From Undibacterium sp. YM2 (GTDB taxonomy: Bacteria; Pseudomonadota; Gammaproteobacteria; Burkholderiales; Burkholderiaceae_D), in assembly GCF_009937975.1 (NCBI RefSeq), contig NZ_AP018441.1, forward strand, positions 3,534,001 to 3,598,000: a stretch of 64,000 nt of DNA, in the 5' to 3' direction. Numbering within the stretch: the first letter of the stretch is position 1; every line of letters starts with the position of its first letter. Made by a program: the position numbers and the translations under genes. The notes beneath the pieces are model-generated. The model made no database searches. It was not told the DNA's origin and was given only the letters and a program-made list of their open reading frames with translations. Shown one piece after another: positions 7,641-17,748 of the stretch.

Positions 7641-9551
7641 TTATTTCACCGTCAGCACAAGTCGCGCCGACTGATTCCAGCTCATGCCCAGCGATGCTGC
7701 CTGAAAATAGACATAGTAATACCCGCTGACGGGCGGCGCAAAGCTAATGGCATAGTCGCCGTTTTTTTGTTCATGCGCATCGAATTGCAGTTGTGCGCCC
7801 GTCGTATTGAAAAGCAGTACCTGCAAATCAGGAATGCCTGTCTGGATGTGGCCGCTGACTGCATCGCGGATGGCGAATTGCAAATTCTGATTTTCACCTT
7901 TGCTCAAGGTGGGCGTGGTGCCAGCCAGTGTCACGGCATAGCGTGTTGCAGGTGGCCTGGACGGATCAGTCTGCACCGTGATCGGAAAACAATGCAGCAT
8001 CCTGGGTGAGTCAAGATAAAACACCACCTGGTAATTGCCAGCTTTTGGCAAGCGGGCACTGGCCTGATAAAGGCCAGGCTGGCGTTCTTGCAAGCTATGA
8101 TCCAGCACCAGCACGGCACGTGGTTCATGGCCATAATTGCGGAAGCTGCCTGCGGGTGCGCTCATTCCTTCCTGATAGTAATAGATGGTACGGTCAGCCG
8201 GGTTGGCCAGCAAAGCAGCTGCGCCATTTGGCACCATGACTACGGTGTCTGCCAGGCTGCCTGTGCTGCGCCCCTGGTCCGGGGCTTTTTGACCATAGCT
8301 GACAGACGCCAGCGCCAGTGGCTGTCCGGCCTGTATATTATGTGCGATGGCATCCAGCGGCACCAATTGCATGATTTCGCTATGGCGACGCCGTATATAG
8401 GCCATGCGGTCAGAAAACGTGACCTGGTCTGGCCCATGCGCGATATCTGCGCCTTGCACGATCTGGTTGGTGGCAGCATCAAGCAAATCGAGTTTGTTTT
8501 TTTGTGGGTTGAGGATAAAGCCATAGCGGCCATCAGGCGTCAAGCGGATAGTCGAGATACCCGGCAAAGCCTTGATGCTGGCTGCCTGCTTGCCTGCCGT
8601 ATCAAAGGCAACCACCTGGCCATCAGCTTCATGTACTACATATAGCAGTTGCGCCTTGGATGACCATGCCATGGCGACAGGTTTGCTGCCGCTGGCGATA
8701 TCGATAGTTTTTTTAAGGCTGCCAGCGTCGATGAGACTGATGTTATTGTCTGCGCCATTACTGACAAATGCGCCCTTGCCATCATCACTGAAGGCGATGG
8801 CGTGGCTGCCCTGCCCTGTCTTGATGTTTGCCAGCAACTGGCCATTGGATGATGAGAGCACTGTCACACCATCATCCGTCAATACCCATACTTGCTGCGC
8901 ACCGGGGCGCAAGGCCATCTGACCGGGATGACCAGGCACGGGCACATGGGTTCTGACTTGCCAGTTGCGGGTATCAACCAGCGCCACTTCATGCACCTGT
9001 GGCTGGCTGACCCAGAGGTTTTGCTCAGGCGTCAGCAACCAGTCCTGCCCTACCCCTTTCAGTATCACCATGGTCAGCAGCTTGGAGCCGCCAAAGCCGG
9101 TTTGCGGATTGATGACGGAAATGGAATTATCTTCATTCAGGGCCAGCACATAATAGGCATTCAGACTCAGTGCGGGCGTATGTAGCAAATCACCGCCGAT
9201 AAAGGTGGCAACCTTGCGACGACAGGCTTGCTCACTGTTTTCGTTTGCCCTGGTTTGTCCGTCGAGTCCATCTACCCAGGCAATAGGCCGAGCATTACGG
9301 ATGGGATTGGCGCTCGCCGCATCGCGCAGGCTCAGGGTGAAGCGTGCTTCTGCGCCCTCTTGCATGGATTGCGACAGATCCAGTTGCAGGGAGACGCCAT
9401 CCTTGACCACTTGATTTGCGGTGGTGTCAGCCTCGGGCACAGATGCCGCACCCGCGCTACCAGCAAAAACTGCCCCCAGCATCAGCCCTGTCAGGGCCTG
9501 ATGCCAGCGCTTGTGTGCACAGGCAGGTTTGCTAAGTATGGCGTGCCCCAT
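7641..9551 (-). CDS. Exported YncE/cytochrome-d1-like beta-propeller protein
   Basis: 636 residues. A signal peptide (hydrophobic ALTGLMLGAVFAGSAGA) is followed by an Ig-like section (VSLQLDLSQSMQEGAEARFTL). A six- to seven-bladed propeller follows, built of repeats of the YncE type: LNEDNSISVINPQTG, VALVDTRNWQVRTHVPVPGHPG, AFSDDGKGAFVSNGADNNISLID, RLTPDGRYGFILNP. A C-terminal beta-sandwich (LQFAIRDAVSG...PPVSGYYYVYFQA) closes the protein. No CxxCH heme site is present, so it is not a cytochrome. Its start codon shares one base with the end of the multicopper oxidase gene, indicating tight translational coupling. A scaffold or partner for the oxidase in the periplasm or at the cell surface is the likely role; this is inference. 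Confidence 0.82.
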   Translation of the reverse strand: MGHAILSKPACAHKRWHQALTGLMLGAVFAGSAGAASVPEADTTANQVVKDGVSLQLDLSQSMQEGAEARFTLSLRDAASANPIRNARPIAWVDGLDGQTRANENSEQACRRKVATFIGGDLLHTPALSLNAYYVLALNEDNSISVINPQTGFGGSKLLTMVILKGVGQDWLLTPEQNLWVSQPQVHEVALVDTRNWQVRTHVPVPGHPGQMALRPGAQQVWVLTDDGVTVLSSSNGQLLANIKTGQGSHAIAFSDDGKGAFVSNGADNNISLIDAGSLKKTIDIASGSKPVAMAWSSKAQLLYVVHEADGQVVAFDTAGKQAASIKALPGISTIRLTPDGRYGFILNPQKNKLDLLDAATNQIVQGADIAHGPDQVTFSDRMAYIRRRHSEIMQLVPLDAIAHNIQAGQPLALASVSYGQKAPDQGRSTGSLADTVVMVPNGAAALLANPADRTIYYYQEGMSAPAGSFRNYGHEPRAVLVLDHSLQERQPGLYQASARLPKAGNYQVVFYLDSPRMLHCFPITVQTDPSRPPATRYAVTLAGTTPTLSKGENQNLQFAIRDAVSGHIQTGIPDLQVLLFNTTGAQLQFDAHEQKNGDYAISFAPPVSGYYYVYFQAASLGMSWNQSARLVLTVK

Positions 9552-12500
9552 TAACGCTTCCGTCGTTCAAATTTTTGCAGTGGTAGCACAGGCGGCTCAG
9601 CCTGCTTGTCCACGGATTCCAGGGTATTCGTCGCCGTCAGGACAGTTGCTACCGGCCTGTGCTGAGCAATGCCACCAAAAGCAGAGTGCACTTCCAGCAT
9701 GGCAGGCATGGCGGTCTTGGCCTTGAATTGCCAGCGGCCTGTCTGGTCAACCGCAACCTTGCCGATTTCTTTGCCATCTGCCACGATGACAACAGAGTCA
9801 GCCAGCTCCCATTGCACGCTACCGGGGCGCACGGTGACACTGCCACTCACTTCCAGTATGCCTTCAATGGACACGGCCTTGTCTATCACGACGACATCGG
9901 CAAACACTTCCTGCACGGCTACAGTGGCAGAGGCTGCCTTGGCCGCACCAGCCTGGGCAGGGCTGACGCGGAACACGCCCCAGCCACCGGCGCTGTATTG
10001 ACCATTGGGCCAACTGCGGAACAGATAATCGCCCGGCACGGCGAAGGCACCACCGGCCTTATCGACGACCACATCAAAATGCGATGTCGTGCCATAGCCT
10101 GACTGCGTACCCGTAGCTAAGGATGCAGGGTTACTACCTATCCTCGTCGAGTTATAGGCATAGGGTTCAAACTGCCATTGATGCCCGGTCAGCTCAAATA
10201 CATTCAGGTTATCTGCCAGCCCCAGTGGGCCAAACAGGCGGAAGCGCACAGGTGTTCCTGCATTGGCGCGGAAGACCGGTGTCTGCGGATCGCCATTGAC
10301 CTGGGTATTGGATACCTCAGCCGTTGTATCAATCCCAGCCAGGTTCACATTGGTAGTGGTGCCATAGCGATAAAAGAAAGGTTCAGTTCGGTAGTTGACC
10401 GCCATCAGGGGCGAGCCCACGCTGTACAGTGATTTGCCCTGATACTGCATGGCGATATCAGTTTGCATGAAGACCGCAAAATCACGGAAGGGCTTGCCAG
10501 CCACCGGCGACACCGTGCTGGAAATATGCGTGCCGGCATCGTCCTGCCATTTTGCACCCAGCGGTTCTATGATGATGCCGCCAAACAGACCGTGATAAGC
10601 CTGCATCAGCGGGTCGGCGGGTGTCAGGTTGAGTGCGCCAAATTCTACCGGCGTGGCCCTGGTGACGCCATTCTCGTTTTGCAGGGTGCCTGCATACCAG
10701 GTGTAGGTAATGGATGGCGGCGTGCCGGTACAAGGTGCGGGGTTGCAGGCGGCCACGGTTTGCACAGGATTGATGCCCACGTTCATGCCATCTGCATTGC
10801 TGACATCCAGCGCCAGCAATTGCGGGTGCAAGCCTGCCTGGCTCGAAGGCAGCAGATTGATGTTGGCATAGGCATCTGTAAAGCCCAGAGTTGGCCGCGC
10901 GGCAGATTCAGGCGTGGTAAATACAGCCGCCCTGGCATTGACGCGGTTGGTCAGTTGCAGCCGGATGACATCGCCAGCAGCGGCACGCAAGGCCAGCGGC
11001 TCAATATTGAGCCCGGCTTTCAAAGTGCCATTCGGGTTCAGGTCCTGGTCTTGCACATACACGATGGCATTGGGGTCGTTCAGGGTTTGATTCGAGAACT
11101 TGCCATTCGTCAGCCTGGCACCACGGCTGTTGTACAGCAGCGGGCTATTGGAACCCAGCAGCTGTTGTATGGTCGTCGCCGATACCTTGAACTGACGCAA
11201 GCAAGGGCCACGTGCCGTGCAATCAGTGGGAAGGTTGGGCATGGTGGTGGCCACCGGCCTGATACTGGAATTGCCAGGCAAAGGTGAGAGCCATGACACC
11301 TGGTTGTTATAACTGCGCATCAGGCTCCAGGCACCACTGACATTGCCATCATAGGCATTGCTGGCGTTGACCAAATAATCCAGCGACTGCGTCCTGCCGG
11401 TTTGCGGGATGGTGAACAGACTTTCAAAATGTTCAGACAAGCCCATGGTCTGGCTGCCACGGTAACCGGAATTGGTGTTGAAGGGTTCGAACAGCCATTT
11501 ATTGCCATTCACGGTGACGGTATGGTTACCCACCAATGCACCATCAATGAGGCGCAATTGCACTGGGTCATTTTCATAGACATGCAATATTGGCGTGAAA
11601 GGATCAGTGCCACCCATCTGCGCGCTGAGAGGCTGCCTTGGGAAGCTAAAGCAATTATTCGTGGCAGTTTTTACGCAACGCGGATTGATGTTGCTGCCGC
11701 CCACAGGCTGCACGTTAAGTTGTGCATCATTGCGCAATGTGGACGAATAAGCGCGTGCCAGGTCAGTGCCTGCATTGACGGCACCATTGGCAGATGCCAC
11801 CCGCAAGGCCAGCGACTCATTACGGTAATTGAGTACCGATACGCCGACACCAAAACCACCAATGATACTGGGCGTGGTCGATGGTGGAATTGGTGGATTG
11901 GTCGGATTGCTGAGTGCAACTGGCAGGCAGCCAACGCAGTTGATGCCATTGAGCGGGTCAGCCCAGCCAGTGTAAGTGCCGTTCACACTGCGCTTGCAGC
12001 CGCTATACACGGGGTCTTGCCCAGGATAGCAATCAAAGCTGGTGCGGCTGGCAGGCAGGTAGGCAAATTGGGAGTCAGCCACTGCCAGCCCAAATTCACG
12101 GTAGGCCTTGCCCTGACGCGGGACGATGTTTGCGGCATAGCTGGTTGGGCCGCCATCGCTGCGGTTGCCAAACAGGATTTTGCCATCTGTTGAAGTCCAG
12201 CGCGAGTCCGTGGGTTCTACCACCAGCCCGGCATACAGGCCCACCATCTGGTGCGTTGATGGGCCAAAATGGTCATGCGTAAACACTGTCAGCAGGGTGC
12301 GGTCAGCTTTTTGTTTATCCATCACCGGATCTACCCACCAGCGCTGCACCGTGGCCTGCGCGCCCACCCATTGCATGCTGCCGGGTGTAGGGCCATTGCC
12401 AAAGGTGGCGATGGCTTTGGGGGTCAGCCTGACTTGTTTGCCATTCACCGCTATACCACCAGCCTGGTTGATACCATTGATACGGGCGCGCACTTCGTCA

Positions 12501-14901
12501 GGGCTAAAGGTGCCGTCTTCATAGTTGAAGCCATTGGCAGCGCCATCAGAGGCAAGCACATCAAACTTCACCAGGTGGATATGCTGACCTATGATGTCCG
12601 TCGGTGTGCGCACCTGGAAATCATCGAGCTCATAATAACTGGGCACGAGATTGGTGTGCCAGTACTCCACTACGTCATTACTGTTGGCGCGGAAGAACAG
12701 GGGTTCTGGTGGTTTGTCACCGTTCAGTATCGGTTTCACATCCTGCCACAAGGCCAGTATGCGTTGCTGCGGGAAATGCCAGCCTTTTTTGTTCAGGACA
12801 ACGTCGGTCTGCATGGCAGCACCCTTGTAGATGCGCAATGGCGGCGTGACAGTGGCACCTCTGGCAGGGTTGGCAAAGGGTGCACCAGGTGCGCGCCTCA
12901 AGCCATTCATGGCGAACTGCGCAGGGCTGCCGTCAGGCATCCTGGTACTGACGGATTTTTGCTCATGCATGCTCATCGCCGCCTGTTCGGTGGCGGTGCC
13001 CTGCTCGGGCAGTTCTATGGCATTGATGACGCTCATCTCCTTGGTAAAGTCAGTCGGCGTGACTTTATCGACAGAGATTTTGCCACCGGCAATCAGGTGG
13101 CGTGGCAGGCCGCCGTTGAGAGTGACACCATTCTCGACCGCAAAATCATTTGGCGGATGTGGCGCACGGTGTCCGGCAATGCCTGGTACAAAGAAGGGGT
13201 AGCCGGGATTGCCCGCACCAGTGACCCTGACCTGGCCTTTATCAATCTGCACTGCCGCTGGCAAGGGTGCCATGGCGCGGGTTGGCAAGGGCACGACACC
13301 GGGGATGGGTGTGCCTGCGACGATCTCACCATCAGGCAAGGCACGCGAACCAGGTCTGGGCTTACCATCGCTACCCAGCGGCGTACCCAGTTCCAGCACA
13401 TCATGCACGCGGAACAGCGCCCACATGCCGCTGGCAAAATGGGGGTAGAAGTGGCAATGGAAGATGGAGTCCCCCGGCGTCAGGTTACGGTTGCCGCTGC
13501 CTTCATAGACCAGGTCCATGGTATAGGAAGAACCCGGGCCTATGGTCTGGCTATCGAGATAGCTGCTGGTGTCGCTGTCCGGCGAATACAGCCACTGGTG
13601 CGCATGGTGATGATGCACATGGAAAATACCCTGCCCCGCATGCAAGACACGGAAGCGCGCACGGTCGCCCTGATAGGTGTGATAAACATTCGACGGGTCA
13701 TCCGGATAGAAAGCCTTGGTAGCCTTGGGCGGTGTGCAAGGCTGGGGCGAGCAGGTCAGGTTGGCCGGATTATCCACCACCATGGCAGGGTCACCACCAG
13801 CCCAGGAGCTCAGGAAAAACTCTTCAAACTTGCATTCAGGGCAATCAGCAGTCGGCCCGACCTTGAGCCGGTTGGCCAGGATTTCAGCAGAGATACCAGC
13901 CGAACCATAGTTGATGGAAAACGCATCACTGGCACCGCTCAAGACCCCGTTCAGTGGATCATTCTGATTATTCATCTGCGGGAAAGCCTGCACCAGCGTG
14001 AACGACTCATGGTACATCACCGTCACTTCGCGGTAAGGTGATTCTGGGTTCGGGTAAGATGGATTGCGGGTACCGCTGAACGTGAAGGGACCATGATTGG
14101 GCCCGGTGATGATGGCGGTGAGGTCGCTGTGAACGATATTATTCCTGGCATCAAGCATCTTCAGCACAGGCTTGCTGCTGCCGGGTATCAATGCATCATA
14201 ATTGATCACCGGGTAGCCAGTCGCACTGGTACCCGATGCCTGTTGCATCTCGGCCTGTGTGACCTGGCTGCGATACCACTCAGACCCGCGTGGCTGCACA
14301 TTGACAGAACCAAACAGGCCATACGTCAGTTGCTCCTGCCCTGCCATGCTGTACAGCAGGAAAGTACCCTCTTGCGCCGCATACAAACGATAGATCATGG
14401 CCCTGCCCGGGGCGATGATGCCACTGTCATTGCCTGAAGGCGACACCGCGTTATTGCCAACAAAACTGCCATCATCTCTGATGGATGAGACAGCCTCCAT
14501 GCCCGCCACATGGACAGACGCGTTTTTTGTCACCGGGTTGGGATTGACACTGGCCGGTTTGAGCCAGTTCTGGAAATTGACCACCAGGCAGTCACCCACA
14601 TTTGCCCGCAAGACCATGGGCCGCGGCCGCTTGCCTGGCCGCAATTGCGCATTGCCCGGTCCCGGCGTGCTACCGCTGACAGCAACCACATCCCCCGCAA
14701 CGCATACACCATGCCGCCCGGTTGTGAGGTGCCCAGACGGTTAATCATCATGGCCTGGTCTATCGCCACCACATCCGCCGTGACGACGCGTTCACAACGC
14801 GCAGCAGCCAGATTATCTGGCGCAATCTGGGCTTGGGCCTGAGCGGCGAGCATGAGTAAGATGGGGGCGAGACTACCGCCTATCATAGAAAGGAATTTCA
14901 T
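9551..14901 (-). CDS. Giant MofA-like multicopper oxidase, apparent one-base frameshift near the 5' end
   Basis: A signal peptide (MKFLSMIGGSLAPILLML...AQA) and ~70 residues start at 14901. The frame changes at a C5/G5 run (14692-14696), and 1712 residues then continue to 9551. One added G gives ...ALRGDVVAVSG... and a protein of about 1783 residues. Copper motifs: HVHHHHAHQW (near residue 355 of the main frame); HCHFYPHFASGM (near 410), an exact HCHxxxHxxxxM site with the type 1 ligands; HIHL; and THDHFGPSTHQ (near 802). The second half holds cupredoxin-like stretches without ligands (GNKWLFEPFN, GHQWQFEPYA). Size, motif spacing and the heme protein nearby resemble MofA of Leptothrix, a putative Mn(II) oxidase. 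The substrate is unproven; Fe(II), Cu(I) or an organic donor are alternatives. It is the first gene of a four-gene operon. Confidence 0.85.
14692..14696 (-). other. Frameshift point in a five-base G run (coding strand)
   Basis: On the coding strand the 0 frame reads GCG TTG CGG GGG ATG TGG. Stepping back one base after GGG gives GAT GTG GTT GCT, which opens the 1712-residue frame. A six-base run would make the gene continuous. The candidates are a sequencing error in a homopolymer, a true mutation, slippage-based on/off switching, or programmed -1 slippage. Confidence 0.8.
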
Positions 14902-15279
14902 CTCAGTTCCATTTCAAGAAAGTTGGGGTGCGATAAACCTGGGTACAACCTGGCAGAGCTGCCAGCTGTTTATATTTTTGATTGTTTTTTTTACAATTTC
15001 GACTTTACTATACTCTAATTTCTTAAGTTTTTAGCAATCAGTGGAAATATTTTAATTGCGGCTGGATTGTCGTTGTGTTTTTAATACAAATCAATCAGCG
15101 CGAGATGTCAAACCTGCGTGAAAGTTGATCACGAATGTGCCAGCCCGGAATGCCCTCTGGCAAAACCACGTCAGCGACGTTCTACCTTTCCTCATCAAGC
15201 GACGCAGGATTGCGCACTAAACAAGAGTCGCATGGATATAAATCATCCAGCAAAGTGACAAGCAACTAGGCTGCTAACC
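14902..15279. other. Upstream region of the multicopper oxidase operon, no gene
   Basis: No coding frame is supported here. The stretch nearest the oxidase start is AT-rich and should hold the operon promoter. It contains a perfect inverted repeat, CTGGCAG-AG-CTGCCAG, at 14950-14965, about 50 bases before the start codon. This could be an operator or a leader hairpin. A run of eight T lies near 14986-14993. The far end leads into the decayed Dam gene. Confidence 0.5.
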
Positions 15280-15672
15280 GGACAGAACTTTGGCACGGCC
15301 ACAACCGGATCACCGATAAATCTGTGTCGAATCGAGGAAAGTCTTAGCGCTGCCCATTTGCGCCTGGCAGGAACGTATGTGGAAAACCTGGCCTGGTTAG
15401 ACTGCATGAAGCGATTTGACCGGGCGCATACTTTCTTTTATTGCGACCCGCCGTACTGGGAGACAGAGGGATACGGCGTGGATTTTGACTTTGAAAACTA
15501 TGTGCTCATGGCCGAGTTTATAAAGACATGCAAGGGAAGGGGCTGTCGTCGCACCTTGGGAGCAGTCGCATTATTAATGTCAACATTCCAAATGACTGGA
15601 TTGACTTCAAAATTACTGAAGAATGGAGTGAAAAGCCAGTTTAGACGAAATTCAAAGTTATTCGCAAGCTAG
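15280..15672 (+). pseudogene. Remnant of a phage-type DNA adenine methylase (Dam, D12 class)
   Basis: One frame from about 15280 reads GQNFGTATTGSPINLCRIEESLSAAHLRLAG across the first part. It then continues YVENLAWLDCM and AHTFFYCDPPYWETEGYGVDF. The DPPYW tetrad is the catalytic motif IV of N6-adenine methylases, and the FGTATT/LSAAHLRL stretch is typical of phage-borne Dam proteins. There is no N-terminal SAM-binding FxGG region and no start codon of its own. After residue ~60 from 15358 the similarity fades into unrelated sequence, with short Dam-like pieces in other frames (EGAVV). The gene is therefore truncated at both ends and frameshifted. It sits 195 bases from tRNA-Ser, a common phage integration site, so it is probably the last trace of a prophage. 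Confidence 0.8.
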
Positions 15673-15827
15673 TGCAAAGTTTCACGCGGCCTTACAAATT
15701 GAGATACGAAGATTTTAAGGTTGAAGTACTTGTCTAAGTACGACTGGGAAAAAATGGAATGCAAAGTTATATATCAATCTGTGCAAAGTTCTTCGCAGCC
15801 GTACCTATGTGAGGGGATCTGAAAAAG

Positions 15828-15859
15828 AAAAAGCCCCTGGTTACCCAGAGGCTTTTTCA
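15828..15859 (-). terminator. Rho-independent terminator downstream of tRNA-Ser
   Basis: Read on the minus strand, AAAAAGCCTCTGG and CCAGGGGCTTTTT form a hairpin with a GTAA loop followed by a T-rich run. It lies 8 bases past the CCA end of the tRNA. Confidence 0.85.
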
Positions 15860-15866
15860 GTATTGC

Positions 15867-15958
15867 TGGCGGAGATGGTGAGATTCGAACTCACGATTCA
15901 GGTTACCCCAAATGCTTCCTTAGCAGGGAAGTGCCTTCGGCCACTCGGCCACATCTCC
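15867..15958 (-). tRNA. tRNA-Ser (anticodon GCT)
   Basis: On the minus strand the sequence begins GGAGATGTGGCCGAGTGG and ends CATCTCC-G-CCA, so the acceptor stem pairs perfectly and CCA is encoded. The anticodon arm is CTTCC-CTGCTAA-GGAAG with anticodon GCT (complement of 15922-15924), reading AGC/AGU serine codons. The long variable arm (GCATTTGGGGTAACCTGAATC region) and the TTCGAATC T-loop confirm a class II serine tRNA of 92 bases. A terminator follows directly. It sits between lysC and the Dam remnant. Confidence 0.96.
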
Positions 15959-16050
15959 ACACTATTGCAGCCGCTAAAACTCAGCTGCAATTGAGACCGT
16001 GATAATAGCTGCTTGTATGACTTTGGTCAACAGTCAGGCCAGAAAAAATT

Positions 16051-17301
16051 TTATGCGCTTTCCAGGCCAAATGCTTTGTGCAGGGCGCGGACTGCCAGTT
16101 CCATGTATTTTTCATCAATCAGGACCGAAATCTTGATTTCTGAGGTGGAGATCATCTGGATATTGATGCCCTCTTCCGACAAGGTACGGAACATCTGGGA
16201 AGCGATGCCAACATGGCTGCGCATGCCTACGCCAACGACGGAGACCTTGGATACCTTGGAGTCACCAACGATGCTGCCGGCACCGATATGGGCCTTGACG
16301 CTGTTTTCCAGCACGTCCATGGCCTTGGTGTATTCGCCGCGTGGTACAGTGAAGGTAAAATCAGTCTTGCCTTCGACGGACTGGTTCTGGATGATCATAT
16401 CGACTTCGATATTGGCATCAGCAACCGGGCCCAGGATTTGATAGGCGATGCCTGGCCTGTCTGGCACACCCAGGACGGTGATTTTTGCTTCATCACGGTT
16501 AAACGCGATGCCGGTGATGGTAGCTTGTTCCATGTGTGTATCTTCCTCAAACGAAATCAGGGTGCCGGAATTCGCTTCTTCTTCCAGCGGTATTAATGGG
16601 TCAGTCAGTGATGACAAAACGCGGGTAGGCATGCGGTAGTTACCGGCAAATTCGACGGAGCGGATTTGCAGTACTTTGGAACCCAGCGAAGCCATTTCCA
16701 GCATTTCTTCAAAGGTAACGGTATTCAGGCGGCGCGCATCAGATACCACGCGTGGATCGGTCGTGTAGACTCCGTCAACGTCTGTATAAATCAGGCATTC
16801 TTGCGCCTTGAGTGCTGCAGCAACAGCTACGGCAGAGGTATCAGAGCCGCCACGACCCAGGGTCGTGATATTACCCAGCTCATCCACACCCTGGAAGCCG
16901 GTGATGATGACGATCTTGCCTGCATCAAGGTCAGCCTTGACCTTGGCTTCATCAATCGAGGCGATCCTGGCCTTGGTGTGGGCAGAATCCGTCTTGATGG
17001 CAACTTGCCAGCCTGCATAGGACACGGCTTGCTTGCCTATCGCTTGCAGGGCAATGGCCAGCAAACCGACAGAGACCTGTTCGCCGGTAGAAGCGATCAT
17101 GTCGAGTTCACGGGGATCAGGCTGGGCAGAAATTTCTTTTGCCAGGCCGATGATACGATTTGTTTCACCAGACATTGCTGAAGGCACCACGACTATCTGG
17201 TGACCGGCATCATGCCATTTGGCGACGCGCTTGGCGACGTTCTTGATGCGTTCTGTCGAACCCATCGAAGTACCGCCGTATTTGTGGACGATTAAAGCCA
17301 T
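16051..17301 (-). CDS. lysC: Aspartate kinase
   Basis: 416 residues, the usual length for the monofunctional aspartokinase of betaproteobacteria. It phosphorylates aspartate, the first step to lysine, methionine, threonine and diaminopimelate. The N terminus carries the KYGGTSMGS substrate/ATP motif at residues 7-15. GFQGVDELGNITTLGRGGSDTSAVA forms the rest of the kinase active site. Two C-terminal ACT domains (ITVLGVPDRPGIAYQILGPVADANI and VSVVGVGMRSHVGIASQMFRTLSEEGINI) bind inhibitory amino acids. It is cytoplasmic. The only neighbour in the same direction is tRNA-Ser downstream, 92 bases away. Confidence 0.97.
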   Translation of the reverse strand: MALIVHKYGGTSMGSTERIKNVAKRVAKWHDAGHQIVVVPSAMSGETNRIIGLAKEISAQPDPRELDMIASTGEQVSVGLLAIALQAIGKQAVSYAGWQVAIKTDSAHTKARIASIDEAKVKADLDAGKIVIITGFQGVDELGNITTLGRGGSDTSAVAVAAALKAQECLIYTDVDGVYTTDPRVVSDARRLNTVTFEEMLEMASLGSKVLQIRSVEFAGNYRMPTRVLSSLTDPLIPLEEEANSGTLISFEEDTHMEQATITGIAFNRDEAKITVLGVPDRPGIAYQILGPVADANIEVDMIIQNQSVEGKTDFTFTVPRGEYTKAMDVLENSVKAHIGAGSIVGDSKVSKVSVVGVGMRSHVGIASQMFRTLSEEGINIQMISTSEIKISVLIDEKYMELAVRALHKAFGLESA

Positions 17302-17748
17302 AGATATAGAAACTAAGATAGAAGACTAAAGGGTGAAAAATGCGGAAAATCAACCTCTTACTGTACATGCTGCCCTGCAAAATAACAAGGCACTTGCACG
17401 CAGAAAACCTGAAGAAATGCTGGCTCAAGGTTTGGCAAAAGCAAATTTTCTACAGAAGCATGGTTATTCAATCAAGGAATTTGCAAGAAAGCGGGTGTCT
17501 GTGGAACTGCGGGAGAAAGAAAAATGATTGATGGCATTCAGGAATAATGCCTATCGCAGCGGACAGAGTGTGAAATACTTCTGTTTTTATGTTTTAAATC
17601 AAGGAGTTGATAAAACATACTCCAGACCAGTATATTGGATTGACAGCATCATCGATCATTTCATCAGGACCCGGAATCGCAAATTACTTATTTGCATATC
17701 AATATAAGAATTCAATTGATATGCAAATTTTGCGCGCAACTGCCTAAT
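17302..17748. other. Intergenic region between lysC and the DUF1415 gene
   Basis: No convincing gene. A 64-codon frame at 17333-17527 on the plus strand resembles nothing I know and lacks a ribosome-binding site. The region holds a long perfect inverted repeat at 17690-17728, listed separately. The promoter of lysC must lie in the first ~100 bases on the minus strand. Confidence 0.5.
17690..17728. repeat. Perfect 14-base inverted repeat with 11-base spacer
   Basis: ATTTGCATATCAAT (17690-17703) and ATTGATATGCAAAT (17715-17728) are exact reverse complements around an 11-base spacer. It lies 20 bases beyond the stop codon of the DUF1415 gene. The stem is AT-rich with no strong T run on the minus strand, so it is a weak terminator at best. 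An operator or attachment-type site is the alternative. Confidence 0.75.

Noticed and set aside
7641..9551. Cytochrome d1-type nitrite reductase
   Set aside because: The propeller resembles the d1 fold but no CxxCH heme site or signature histidines are present.
12269..14041. Long open frame (590 codons) on the plus strand opposite the oxidase gene
   Set aside because: It lies wholly antisense to the oxidase coding region, its predicted protein has no recognisable domain, and it arises from the high G/C third positions of the real gene.
17333..17527. 64-codon frame between lysC and DUF1415
   Set aside because: No ribosome-binding site, no recognisable family, and no neighbouring gene in the same direction to support it.
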